Below are positions 30,631 to 41,183 of a stretch of 44,159 nucleotides of DNA, piece by piece. The stretch covers positions 1 to 44,159 of the forward strand of contig CAMZKV010000061.1 of the NCBI GenBank assembly GCA_947311445.1, given 5' to 3'. The number at the start of each line of letters is the position of its first letter. Within the stretch, counting starts at the first letter, position 1. Source of the DNA: an uncultured Chlorobiota bacterium. GTDB taxonomy: Bacteria; Bacteroidota; Bacteroidia; Bacteroidales; JAADGE01. Below the pieces are notes generated by a model that saw only the letters and a list, made by a program, of their open reading frames with translations, was not told the DNA's origin and searched no databases. The position numbers and the translations under genes are program-made.

Positions 30631-33486
30631 TTAAAAAGGAATACTAAACATAATAAATTCCGGCACAATTGAACCATCAGGAAGGTATGAGACTCTTCCG
30701 CCAAGTTCTACAGGCTCACCTAATCTTAGTAAATTAACTTGAAAGAACATTTCTAAACCAACGGAAGAAAAACCCTCTGTTTTATCATTCCCAAGATGAT
30801 TTATACTTACATAATCGAAAAACATATTTGCTCTTATTCTTTTAAAATAAACAAAAGGTCCTATGTTAATATCCGGATGCCAAAGCGGCAATGAGTAATT
30901 AATACTTACACTTGATAGTTTGTTAAAAGCATAATAAATATGACCTCTTGGAAAAGATTGTGGACTTGAAAACCAATAATAATTATTTTTATTAAAATCT
31001 TTATCGGAACGTTGTTGCTCGTATCCTGCTTTAACATTTATAGAGTGATGTTTAAAAAATCCTGGAATATAAACAGATGCGATTGCTGAAATCTGACTTC
31101 CAAAAATATTTTTATTTTGTGGAGTATGTTGGTAAATTCCATAAATAAAATATCCAAGCCTAGGGTTGATATCTTGTGTTGCTTGTTTTCTAAAAGAATA
31201 TAAACTCCCTGAGTATGAAAGAGTTGAAAAGTTACCACTTGCTGATTCAGTAATACTTCTTAAAGTTTTATTTGTTCGCTGTATAAATGAATAAGATGTT
31301 TTTAATGTAGCTCCTTTAGTATAAATTCCTTTGCTGAAATTCAATGGTATTGAAACTCCGAGTTTTGAATACATTTCTTCCCAATCATCCGGTACATAAA
31401 CAAATTTATTATTTGCAACATCATACAGTTTATAATTCAAATGTCGTTGTGCCCATCCTCCTGTTATTGAGAACTCTGGATAAAATCTTTTAAAAATTGC
31501 AGTTATATTTGAGTTTACTGTTCCTTCATTTATGTTATAAGTTGCTCCTGCTTTTCCAAAAACGGTATTCAAAATATTTGCTGAAAAAATTTCAATTCCA
31601 ACTTCGGGTTTATATGCTGTAACTTCATCCGGATAATTCAAACTCAATCCCCATGAATGAATGTTTATTGCGTGTTTGTACTTTTTATACTTTGTTACTT
31701 CAAATTCTTTTTGAGGAATTAAGTTGGGTGTTAAAATGTTTTTACTTTGCTCTTGTTTTTGAAGTTTTTTTGCAATATAATTTTTTGATTTTTTAACAGT
31801 TGAAATTGGTTTCCATTCTTTTTCTGTTAATTCAATTTCTGCTATATCGTAACCATCAATAGAATAATCAATAAACATCATTTTATTATCTTTAACTTTT
31901 GGATTGTACGCTCCAAATTTACGAGATGTAATTTTATACTTATCTTTCGTCTTAATATTAATTGCATAAATATTTCCTATTCCGCTCAAATTTGAGTTGA
32001 AAATTATATAATTTTTATAAAAAACAGGGCGACCAATATTTTCTGCGGAACGTTTTGTTATGTCTAATATTTTATCATTTTCAACATTAATAATTGTTAG
32101 GACGGTTCCTGTTTCATTACTTTTAGTAAAAACTACTCTTTGATTATCAACATCCCACGAAGGAGTTCTAAAAAAATCATTATTTGTTGCAGGAAAACGT
32201 TTTATTTCATTTCCTGTATCACTATTTAAAATAACCAATGCAGATTTCATTTCTGTTGTGTATTCAACTGTTGCAATTTTTTTACCATCAGGAGAAAGTG
32301 CAGGAGCAAAGAACTTTTGTTTTTTTGTCAATCTTTTTTCTTCTTTTGTCCTATAGTCAAAACAAACAATATCAGAATAATCTTTTAGTTGAAAACGCAA
32401 ATCAGGATATGTTCTTGCCCACACTACTTTTCCTTTTGCAGTTGAAATAATTCCTGCATCAGTAGCTAAAAGTTTATCTTCCTTTCCGTTTTTATCAAGA
32501 ATATAAAAACTTGTCAAATCACTTTTCATACTACTTTTCTTTACTAAGATATGATTATTTTCAATATAATTTGGTTCTGTATATTTAGTCCAAGATTTCT
32601 TTTTTGTATTATTTAATATTTTAGCATCAGTAAAAGTATTTTTTTCATATTGAGTAGTCCAAATAGAGTCGTAATAGTGCATTGCTTCTTTATAAAGTTT
32701 TCTTTCATTAAGCCCGGTATGATGTTTTAGTGCCATCGAAAAAGCAAATGGCCAGAAAGAAAATTTAGATGAGCTTTCTATTGTTTTATCAAAAATATCT
32801 GCACCATATTTTGTTCTAGCATAGGAAGTTAGTATCCAACCTAGTTTGTAATGGTTAGGATAAAATGTTTTATATGAGCCAAGTTTTGCTTTATCATAAG
32901 ATATTCTTTTGTTATTTTGCAAAATTGTCCTTATTCCCATATTAAATTGAGGTATTCTACCTCTTCCGCTTTCTGTTAATGCTGTTTCTGTTGCAACAGC
33001 ATCTCCTTCAAAAAACCAATATGGATACGAATATTGCCCTATTAATGTTCCTGTTTGCCCAAGAAGAATACTTAAAAATTTAGTAAAATATTTATTACTT
33101 TTAGAATATTGAACTGCGTGCCTAAACTCGTGAGAACCAAGAGTATAAAACCAATCTTCTGTTCCTAAATCAGCTGCATATTGAGATGGTGTAATAAACC
33201 ATGCAGAACGATATGGTCGTAATCCTACAAAACCATTAGAAATTGTTGATTGATTATATAACAAAATCGGAAGTTTTTTTGGTTTACCTTTTAAAGTTTT
33301 TGTTTCAAATTCATACAAATAATCAATAAGGTTAGCAGATTTTGTTGCTTGTTTTTCCAGTCCTTTTTCAAAAACTATTTTAGTATGTTTTGAATTAATT
33401 TCCATCCATTTTATATTGCAAGGGTTTTGTTGAGCATATATAAAAAATGGTAAAAACATTGCTAAGAATAATAATTTTGTTTTCAT
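30631..33486 (-). CDS. Outer-membrane protein: metallopeptidase-like (HEFRH) N-terminus, PD40/TolB-like propeller, C-terminal beta-barrel
   Basis: 951 aa; signal peptide; LGSHEFRHAVQYSKS; FAPALSPDGKKIATVEYT propeller repeats; C-terminal aromatic-ending strands ...FIMFSIPF. Confidence 0.8.
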   Translation of the reverse strand: MKTKLLFLAMFLPFFIYAQQNPCNIKWMEINSKHTKIVFEKGLEKQATKSANLIDYLYEFETKTLKGKPKKLPILLYNQSTISNGFVGLRPYRSAWFITPSQYAADLGTEDWFYTLGSHEFRHAVQYSKSNKYFTKFLSILLGQTGTLIGQYSYPYWFFEGDAVATETALTESGRGRIPQFNMGIRTILQNNKRISYDKAKLGSYKTFYPNHYKLGWILTSYARTKYGADIFDKTIESSSKFSFWPFAFSMALKHHTGLNERKLYKEAMHYYDSIWTTQYEKNTFTDAKILNNTKKKSWTKYTEPNYIENNHILVKKSSMKSDLTSFYILDKNGKEDKLLATDAGIISTAKGKVVWARTYPDLRFQLKDYSDIVCFDYRTKEEKRLTKKQKFFAPALSPDGKKIATVEYTTEMKSALVILNSDTGNEIKRFPATNNDFFRTPSWDVDNQRVVFTKSNETGTVLTIINVENDKILDITKRSAENIGRPVFYKNYIIFNSNLSGIGNIYAINIKTKDKYKITSRKFGAYNPKVKDNKMMFIDYSIDGYDIAEIELTEKEWKPISTVKKSKNYIAKKLQKQEQSKNILTPNLIPQKEFEVTKYKKYKHAINIHSWGLSLNYPDEVTAYKPEVGIEIFSANILNTVFGKAGATYNINEGTVNSNITAIFKRFYPEFSITGGWAQRHLNYKLYDVANNKFVYVPDDWEEMYSKLGVSIPLNFSKGIYTKGATLKTSYSFIQRTNKTLRSITESASGNFSTLSYSGSLYSFRKQATQDINPRLGYFIYGIYQHTPQNKNIFGSQISAIASVYIPGFFKHHSINVKAGYEQQRSDKDFNKNNYYWFSSPQSFPRGHIYYAFNKLSSVSINYSLPLWHPDINIGPFVYFKRIRANMFFDYVSINHLGNDKTEGFSSVGLEMFFQVNLLRLGEPVELGGRVSYLPDGSIVPEFIMFSIPF

Positions 33487-33504
33487 TTTTATGTTTTTTG
33501 TAAG

Positions 33505-33954
33505 TTATAAATTCATTTCTTCAAATAAAAGATAATGGTTGCTTTGCATTCCAATTTTTGAGTAAACTTTTTGTGCATTAAGATTAGTTTTATCAACATA
33601 TAATCTAATTCCTGAAAAATCTAAACTTTCAGAAACAATTTTTTTTATTTCAGAATACATCAGTTTAAAAACACCTTTTCCTCTGTATTCGGGCAATACA
33701 TATACTGATTGTATCCAAACAACTTTATTATTTCGCCAGTCGCTCCATTCATAAGTTATTAGCAAAGAAGCCATTACTTTGCCATCTTCCTCAACAATAT
33801 AATATTTGCCTTTCTCAAAATCTTTAAAAACTGATTTGACACCTTTCAAAACTGTTTCAATATCCAAGTTAAAATTTTCAGTTTCAAGAGCCATTTTTTT
33901 CTGAAATCCTGCAATTATTTTATATTCTGACTTTATTGCTTCTCTAAAAATCAT
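33505..33954 (-). CDS. GNAT family N-acetyltransferase
   Basis: VWIQSVYVLPEYRGKGVFKLMYSEI; RLYVDKTNLNAQKVYSKIGM. Confidence 0.9.
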   Translation of the reverse strand: MIFREAIKSEYKIIAGFQKKMALETENFNLDIETVLKGVKSVFKDFEKGKYYIVEEDGKVMASLLITYEWSDWRNNKVVWIQSVYVLPEYRGKGVFKLMYSEIKKIVSESLDFSGIRLYVDKTNLNAQKVYSKIGMQSNHYLLFEEMNL

Positions 33955-34931
33955 TTTCTTTTAGATTTTTTTAATAAAACAAAATCTGCAAGAGTACAAG
34001 CAGAAAGAGCTTCAACAATTACAGGAATTCTTAGGGCAATACAAGCATCATGCCTACCCTTAATTTCTAATTTTTCAATTTTTTTTGTCTTAAAATTAAA
34101 AGTCTCTTGAGGAGATGAAATACTTGAAGTAGGTTTAACGGCAATTCTAAAAACTATGTTATTTCCATTTGTAATTCCTCCATTTATACCGGCAGCATAA
34201 TTAGTTAATGTTTCTCCTTTATCGTTTACAATCAAGTCATTATGTTCTTTGCCTGTCATCTTTGCCGCTTCAAATCCACTGCCAAATTCAATTGCTTTAA
34301 TTCCTGGTATAGAAAACATTGCTGAGCTTAAAACAGATTCAACAGAGTTAAAAAATGGCTCGCCCAATCCAATTGGTAAGTTCGAGATTTTACATTCTAT
34401 AATTCCGCCTATTGAATTCTTCTCCAATATTGCTTTTTCAACTGCTTTTGAAATGTTTTTGCTTCCTCCTGCTTCAAGCAATTTTGCATGAATTTTTATT
34501 TTTGGAATTATTTTTTTTGCAATCACACCGGCAGCTACAATTCCAACTGTTATTCTCCCAGAGAAATGACCTCCTCCCCTATCATCATTGTATGCCTTAA
34601 ACTTTTTATCAGCAACAAAATCTGCATGCCCAGGTCTTGGATGAGCTCTAAAATTATAATCTTTTGAACGAGTATCTAAATTATTAAAAATAATAGAAAT
34701 TGGTGCACCAGTCGTAAACCCTTCATACATTCCACTCATAATCAAGGGGCTATCATCCTCCTTTCGAGAAGTTGTTCCTTTTGCTCCGCTTTTGCGTCTT
34801 AATAAATCTTTCCTAAAATCTTTATCTATAAATGAGATTCCGGAAGGACAGCCATCAACTAAAACACCAACAGACTTTCCATGAGATTCACCAAAAATTT
34901 GAATTTTAAAAATTCTTCCAAAGGAATTCAT
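33951..34931 (-). CDS. aroC: Chorismate synthase
   Basis: FGESHGKSVGVLVDGCPSGI, RPGHADFVADKKF, DDRGGGHFSGRITVGIVAAG, GINGGITNGNNIVFRIAVKPTSSI, GRHDACIALRIPVIVEA. Confidence 0.96.
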   Translation of the reverse strand: MNSFGRIFKIQIFGESHGKSVGVLVDGCPSGISFIDKDFRKDLLRRKSGAKGTTSRKEDDSPLIMSGMYEGFTTGAPISIIFNNLDTRSKDYNFRAHPRPGHADFVADKKFKAYNDDRGGGHFSGRITVGIVAAGVIAKKIIPKIKIHAKLLEAGGSKNISKAVEKAILEKNSIGGIIECKISNLPIGLGEPFFNSVESVLSSAMFSIPGIKAIEFGSGFEAAKMTGKEHNDLIVNDKGETLTNYAAGINGGITNGNNIVFRIAVKPTSSISSPQETFNFKTKKIEKLEIKGRHDACIALRIPVIVEALSACTLADFVLLKKSKRK

Positions 34932-35269
34932 CCTAAATATTTTATTTATTATGATGCCAAAGTTAATATAAAAATTATGGTTTTATTGATATTTTAGTCA
35001 GTAATTGTTTGTTACGTTTTATAAAAATGTTTGTTCAGTAAATTTTTAAAATATTAAATTTGAATTAGTATTCAAAAATATATCTTTTCATAAACTAGGC
35101 TAATCGCTTGAATATAAAATGAATAAAATACTAATTAGAACTATCTATTTTTCAATATTATATTAATTCTGTAGTTATGTATTCTTATTTAAAGTTAATA
35201 CATTTTCAATTTACCTACCTAATTTATTACTGAACTAAAATTAAGAATTGATTTGTTAACTTTTTTTTC

Positions 35270-35277
35270 TACTTTTG
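35270..35277 (+). promoter_or_regulatory. Candidate -7 element TACTTTTG
   Basis: Matches TAnnTTTG 43 nt upstream of ATG 35321; -33 element not at canonical spacing. Confidence 0.3.
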
Positions 35278-35320
35278 AGTAGATTTTTTTAAAAAAATTC
35301 AATCTCAAAAAACTTCAAAA

Positions 35321-36103
35321 ATGGAAAATTTTAAATGGTTTGATAAATGGTATTCTAAACATGTGATTGAACATCAAAAAGAAAAAGTATTTTTTAAGAT
35401 TGAAAATTCAAAAGAAGACCATTCTTGGAAATTAACTGCTGATTTAACAGAAACAAAATACAAGCATATTAAATATATGGACGAGGCAAAAAGAATTTCT
35501 GACTACAATTATTATAGAATAGATGCAAAAGAAAAAAACTTTTATGCAGAAGGAGATTTTACAAAATTAGACTTTTTAATTGGAAAATTCAGAGCTTATA
35601 TAGGTGAAATAGACCATGCTTCCTATGGAAATGATTTTTTCTTAAACCCCGATATTCAAAAATTTATTTTTGAAGATGAAAAAGACTCCAAAATATACTT
35701 GCACTACACATCTGAAAAAGATGTTGTTGAAAAGATTTCTAAAAATGGATTTGAATTTTTAGCTTTTGACAAAACTACAACTCCTGCTAATAATGACCCT
35801 ATTGACATAAGCTATAACCATATGATAAGAAAACCTTACGGAAAATTTATTCTGGTTATTTCCATTAGCAAAAAAGTTTTCAGTAAGTATTCATCTTTAA
35901 TTAACAAATCCCAAACGAAAGATTTAAAAGTAGAAGAAGTACTATCAGAGAAAGCTCCTTATAAAGTTGATTTTGGAGAAAATGTTTTTACTCTGCACCA
36001 TAAATTTATAAAAGGTTTCATAAATTATTCAACAGGTGAAATTTTCAAAAACACTGATTTTGACAAAAATTATGATACAGTTCAATTTAAAAAACACATA
36101 TAA
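35321..36103 (+). CDS. Hypothetical protein; N-terminal Imm53-like, distinct C-terminal domain
   Basis: MENFKWFDKWYSKHVIEHQKEKVFFKIENSKEDHSWKLTADLTET...YYRIDAKEKNFYAEGDFTKLDFLIGKF resembles Imm53 immunity proteins; C-term LHYTSEKDVVEKISKNGFEFLAFDKT...YGKFILVISISK. Confidence 0.5.
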   Translation: MENFKWFDKWYSKHVIEHQKEKVFFKIENSKEDHSWKLTADLTETKYKHIKYMDEAKRISDYNYYRIDAKEKNFYAEGDFTKLDFLIGKFRAYIGEIDHASYGNDFFLNPDIQKFIFEDEKDSKIYLHYTSEKDVVEKISKNGFEFLAFDKTTTPANNDPIDISYNHMIRKPYGKFILVISISKKVFSKYSSLINKSQTKDLKVEEVLSEKAPYKVDFGENVFTLHHKFIKGFINYSTGEIFKNTDFDKNYDTVQFKKHI

Positions 36104-36264
36104 ACATACAAGTAATTTATTTAATATTAATTATAATTTTTTAAATGCTTAACACCCAGGCAAATGACTAAAAACAAGTTTTTCCCCGTACATATTTTTA
36201 TAAATGCAAATTAACTTTACGCTTTTAACTTTATACTTTCAAACTTTTAACTATTTAAAGACAC

Positions 36265-36888
36265 ATGAAACGTTTCAACGAAGATTTCAAATCAAAATTA
36301 TACGACACAATTGAAGACATAGAAAACAATTCACTTGTTGAAATTGTTGCAATAATTAAATCTAAATCAGGAATATACAGAGATATTTCACTGTGGTTTG
36401 CAATAGCTGTTATGTTTGTGGCATCTAGTTTTTTCATGTTCTCTCCAATAATATTTGATGTTTATATGATATATGTTTTTTCATTTTTAATATTTATTTT
36501 GGCTTATTTATTTTCTGAACTTTTTAAAAGTTTAAAACGTCTTTTTATTAAAGATAAAAGAATGACTCGAAATATTGATATTTATGCAAGGGCCATTTTC
36601 CAAAAAGGAGGAATAAGATTTACACAAGAAAAAATAGGTGTTTTAATATATGTTTCGCTATTTGAAAAAAAAGTTAAACTAATTGGAGACAGAGGAGCAT
36701 TTACACTTGTTCCAAATGAATTGTGGAAAGAAATGAAAAAAGATTTTAACTCAATTTTTGATAAAGATGATGTTCCTGCCGCATTTATAAAAGAACTGCA
36801 AAAAACAAAAGAAATTTTTGCAGAATTTATTTTTCCTATTGAAAATGACATTAATGAACTCCCTGATGATTTAGAAGTTGAATTGTAA
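36265..36888 (+). CDS. TPM domain-containing membrane protein
   Basis: Family-like VEIVAIIKSKSG, central TM pair, RNIDIYARAIFQKGGIRFTQEKIGVLIYVSLFEKKVKLIGDRG, PIENDINELPDDLEVEL. Confidence 0.75.
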   Translation: MKRFNEDFKSKLYDTIEDIENNSLVEIVAIIKSKSGIYRDISLWFAIAVMFVASSFFMFSPIIFDVYMIYVFSFLIFILAYLFSELFKSLKRLFIKDKRMTRNIDIYARAIFQKGGIRFTQEKIGVLIYVSLFEKKVKLIGDRGAFTLVPNELWKEMKKDFNSIFDKDDVPAAFIKELQKTKEIFAEFIFPIENDINELPDDLEVEL

Positions 36889-36934
36889 ACAATAACATAT
36901 AATATATTTTCATAACAAGCTAAGCTATTTTACA

Positions 36935-38452
36935 ATGCAAAATATTAAAAACAATAAAAAACTTACAATATTTATAATATTAACATCAATATTTACCATC
37001 ATACTTTTATTAAGTCCTTTTGGGCTTGAACTTGCAAATGCAAGGCCGGGTGGCGGACATTCTTATTCCGGAGGAGGAAGCTGATCAAATGGTGGCGGTG
37101 GCGGTGGTGATATTGGATTTCTTATTTATTTAATATTTACAAAATTACCTCCTCAAGTATCAATTCCATTAGTTATTGGAATAATTGTTTTCAGAATAAT
37201 TATTATGAAACGTAGAGAAAGAGAAAGCAGTACAATTATTTCAAGTCCTGGTGTTCACGCAATTATGAACAGAAGTGAAGAAAATGAAAGAGAAATTGCT
37301 AGATTGAAATCTTACGATCCTAATTTTTCTAAAGTCCTTTTTCTTGACTTTGTATCATCTATTTACAACAAATTTTATACTTGGTACGGAACAAAAGATT
37401 TCAAAAATCTTTCCCCTTTTTTTAGTAATACAGAAATACAATCTTCAATACACCTTCTAAACAAAAGGATTGTAAATGAGATAGTTATAGGAAGTATAAA
37501 AATTAGCGAAATAAATAACTTAGAAACTGTAACAGGAATATCTGTCGATATTGAGGCAAATTACACAATAAATATACAAGATAAAAAAACAAGATATGAA
37601 GTAGTTGAAAGATGGTATTTTAACCGAAAAGCAGGAGTTTTATCTTCTGAACCTGAAAAAATGCGAAAATTATCCTGCCCTAATTGTGGAGCTCCTGGCA
37701 ACTTCACAGACAATGGAGAATGCCAAAGCTGTGGTACTCTAATTAATAAAGGAGAAATGCAATGGTTCGTAAAAAAACATAAAATTTTAAAACAGGAAGT
37801 ATTTATTACCAAAGGATTAGCTCATTATGAGCAAGAAAGAGGAACAAATCTTCCAACAATATTTCAACCCAATTTTAGTGAAATTTCTGCACGTTTTGCA
37901 CAAAAACACAATTTTGACTGGAACTCATGGCGATTAAATTTTTCTTCTAATATTGCCACAAATTACTTTTTAAAAATATATGCTGCTTGGAGTACAAATA
38001 AATTAGAAGACGTTCGAAATTTATTATCAGATAGAATTTATGAATCGTTTATGTTTTGGATTAACACATATAAAAAAGCTGGAGTAACAAACAAATTAGA
38101 AGAAATTAAAATTTCAAACATACAGGCTGTAAGAATTGATATTGATAAATATTACGAATCAATTACTGTTAGAATTTTTGCATCAGCATTAGATTATGTT
38201 GAAGACAGTTCAGGAAATATCGAAGGAGGTTCCAAAAACAATGCACGTTTTTTCAGTGAATATTGGACTTTCATAAGAAGAAATGGGGTTGAAAAAGACA
38301 CATATAATTTATCAACTTGTCCTAATTGCGGTGCACCAGCAGATAAAATGGGACAGGCAGGTATTTGTGAATATTGCAATACTAAAATCAGCAATGGAGA
38401 TTTTTCTTGGGTGCTTGCAATAATTACTCAAGATGAGGTATATGCTGGATAA
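36935..38452 (+). CDS. Tim44-like domain protein with two zinc ribbons; in-frame TGA at 37082-37084
   Basis: Upstream in-frame extension MQNIKNNKKLTIFIILTSIFTIILLLSPFGLELANARPGGGHSYSGGGS*SNGGGGGGDIGFLIYLIF joins the ORF at 37205; two CPNCGAP...C..C zinc ribbons. Confidence 0.75.
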
Positions 38453-38504
38453 AAACTCTGTCAGTGCTTTTTTTGCCTGACAGCGGTTATCAAGTACAGA
38501 GTTT
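38453..38504. terminator. Nested inverted repeat downstream of Tim44-like gene (possible terminator/structured 3' end)
   Basis: aaactctgt (38453-38461)/acagagttt (38496-38504) enclosing ctgtcag (38458-38464)/ctgacag (38477-38483). Confidence 0.45.
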
Positions 38505-38666
38505 AAGAAAAATTTTGTAAATTTGAAAGATTGAAAAGTTTAAGGCTTAAAACTAAGATGTATTCAGTTTTAGCAATTCACTTATTCTCAGGTAATTACA
38601 TTGTGCAACATGTAAATTTTTTGCTTTTATTACAAACAGACTATATTAATTATAAAAATTTAGAAG

Positions 38667-41057
38667 ATGAAAAAAACACTAAAAATAATATCAATCGTAC
38701 TTGTTTTATTAGCTATTGCAATATTTTTCTTACTACAATCATACAAAGCTCAATATTCCGGCGAAATAAAGTTAAAAGGCTTAAAAAAGGAAGTAACAGT
38801 TTATCACGATAAATATGGCATTCCGCATATATACGCAGAGAATAAAGATGATTTGTATTTTGCTCTCGGATATTTACATGCACAAGAAAGACTATTTCAA
38901 ATGGAAATGCTCAGAAGAATTACAAGCGGAAGGTTATCTGAAATAATAGGAACAAAAACTATTGAAACGGATAAATACTTTAGAACATTACAAATTAATA
39001 AAGCATCGGAATTAAGTGTTAAAAAATACTTTTCCGATAAAAGAAAACCATATGTCCAAGATGTAAATAATTATTTGAAGGGAGTAAATGATTTTTTAAT
39101 GAACGGAAAAACACCAATTGAATACCAGCTTATGGGAATTAAAAAAGAAAAGTTTAAAATTGTTGATTTATTCAATATTGCAGGTTTTATGGCTTTCAGT
39201 TTTGCAGAAGCATTTAAAATAGACCCTATGATTTCTAAAATACAAAATAAACTGGGAAACAAATATCTTGAAGACATTGTTTCAAGCTATGTACCGGGAA
39301 CAGAAAGAGTTCCTCTTTCAAACAATCAAGAAATTGATTATTCTACTTTAAGTAAAATAACGAAAACAACAACCGAACTTATAGACAATTTACCCGTACC
39401 CTTCTTTGAAGGAAGTAATTCATGGGTTTTATCACCTAAAAAAACAGAATCAGGCAGTGTTATCTTTGCAAATGATACACATATTGCATATTCACAACCT
39501 TCGGTTTGGTACGAAGCACATCTTGAATGCCCGAATTTTAACCTTTATGGAAATTTCATAGCAGGAATCCCTTTTTCTTTACTTGGTCACAACAGAAATT
39601 TGGCTTGGGGACTAACAATGTTTGAAAACGATGATGTAGATTTTTATTATGAAAAGCTTAATCCTAACGACAGTACACAATACAAAAGTGATAATACTTG
39701 GAAAAATTTTGAACTTATTACCGAAACTATAAAAGTTAAAGACTCTTCTGATGTTACAATAACTGTAAGAAAAACCGAAAGAGGAAGTATAATAAATGAT
39801 TATATAAAGGATGCCAGAGATAAACCAATTTCAGTTTTTTGGACTTTCACTCATCTTCCAATTGAAACTGTTCTTGCTTTTTACGATTTAAACAATTCTA
39901 ACAATTTTGAAGATGTTAAAAATGCAGCTTCAAAAATAAGTTCACCCGGACTTAATATTATGTATGGTGATAAATTAGGCAATATAGCATATTTTGCAGC
40001 CGGAAAAATAACTAAATATAAAGATAGTATTTTCCAGTCGGACAGAATTCAGCCACACCAAAAAGCTAATATTTCTTTTTACAATTTTATAAATAATCCG
40101 AAATCTGTAAACCCAAGTTCAGGATTCGTTTATTCTGCTAATAATCAGCCAGATAGTATTAATGGGATTTTGTATCCGGGTTATTACCCTTCTGAAGACA
40201 GAGCGGTCAGAATTTTAGAATTTTTAAAGAATGAAAATAAATGGAATGTTGAAAAAACTAAAAAAATGCAAACTGATGTCAAATCTGCTGTAATGCCAAA
40301 AACAGTTAAAGAGATATTAACAAATATTGACATTTCTATTATAGATAAAACAAAAAATCATAAAAAAGCATACGATATTTTATTTAAATGGGATGGCGAA
40401 CATAAAAAAGAAAGTAAAGGACCTGTCATTTATAATCGTCTTCTTAGAAAAATTTTAGAACTTACAATGATTGATGAATTAGGCGAAGAAGATTTCGAGT
40501 TCATGACTTACGGGCATACACCGGAAAGGTCAATCCCAGTATTACTTAGCAACAATAATTCTGTGTGGTGGAACAATATAAAAACAGAAAAAAAAGAAAG
40601 CCGAAAAGACATTTTTACCGCAGCATTTGACAGCACAGTTGTTGCACTAAATAAAGAACTTGGCAACAATACAGATGAGTGGAAATGGAAGAATGTTCAT
40701 ACCGTAGAATACCAACACTTTATAGCAAGATCTGTTAAATCTCTAAGAAAAGTATTTAATGTTGGACCTTTTAATGTTTGGGGAGCAAAACAAGTTATTA
40801 ACCAAATAGCTTATAAAATAAGTAAAGATGGGAAATACAAATCAACGGCAGGTCCGTCAATGAGAACAATTATTGATTTTTCAGATGTAGAAAACAAATC
40901 ATTCAGCATAATCCCTACCGGGCAATCAGGTATTTTTATGAGTAAACATTATTCAGACCAAGCAGAAATGTATAATAAAGGAGAATACAGAAAGCAAATG
41001 ATGAATAAAGATGAAATTATTAAAGAGAGTGTGAAGTTAGTACTGAGACCGGAGTAA
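38667..41057 (+). CDS. Penicillin acylase family protein (Ntn-hydrolase)
   Basis: VTVYHDKYGIPHIYAENKDDLYFALGYLHAQERLFQMEMLRRITSGRLSEIIG; GSNSWVLSPKKTESGSVIFANDTHI; GHNRNLAWGLT; STAGPSMRTIIDF. Confidence 0.95.
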   Translation: MKKTLKIISIVLVLLAIAIFFLLQSYKAQYSGEIKLKGLKKEVTVYHDKYGIPHIYAENKDDLYFALGYLHAQERLFQMEMLRRITSGRLSEIIGTKTIETDKYFRTLQINKASELSVKKYFSDKRKPYVQDVNNYLKGVNDFLMNGKTPIEYQLMGIKKEKFKIVDLFNIAGFMAFSFAEAFKIDPMISKIQNKLGNKYLEDIVSSYVPGTERVPLSNNQEIDYSTLSKITKTTTELIDNLPVPFFEGSNSWVLSPKKTESGSVIFANDTHIAYSQPSVWYEAHLECPNFNLYGNFIAGIPFSLLGHNRNLAWGLTMFENDDVDFYYEKLNPNDSTQYKSDNTWKNFELITETIKVKDSSDVTITVRKTERGSIINDYIKDARDKPISVFWTFTHLPIETVLAFYDLNNSNNFEDVKNAASKISSPGLNIMYGDKLGNIAYFAAGKITKYKDSIFQSDRIQPHQKANISFYNFINNPKSVNPSSGFVYSANNQPDSINGILYPGYYPSEDRAVRILEFLKNENKWNVEKTKKMQTDVKSAVMPKTVKEILTNIDISIIDKTKNHKKAYDILFKWDGEHKKESKGPVIYNRLLRKILELTMIDELGEEDFEFMTYGHTPERSIPVLLSNNNSVWWNNIKTEKKESRKDIFTAAFDSTVVALNKELGNNTDEWKWKNVHTVEYQHFIARSVKSLRKVFNVGPFNVWGAKQVINQIAYKISKDGKYKSTAGPSMRTIIDFSDVENKSFSIIPTGQSGIFMSKHYSDQAEMYNKGEYRKQMMNKDEIIKESVKLVLRPE

Positions 41058-41183
41058 TTACTAAATTAAAAATTTGTAATGATATTTAACATATAATCAC
41101 TTCTTTTTATTATTTTAATGAAAATACGAAAACAATTTACATATGGTATTTTAAAGTAGGAATATTAAGAACACGTAATAAAA

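Noticed and set aside
37082-37084. TGA recoded as glycine (code 25-like)
   Set aside because: Other confident ORFs in the window terminate at TGA and no other in-frame TGA was seen; a single substitution or error is simpler.
38531-38812. 93-aa plus ORF upstream of the penicillin acylase
   Set aside because: Overlaps the acylase start in another frame, low-complexity composition, no RBS or domain evidence.
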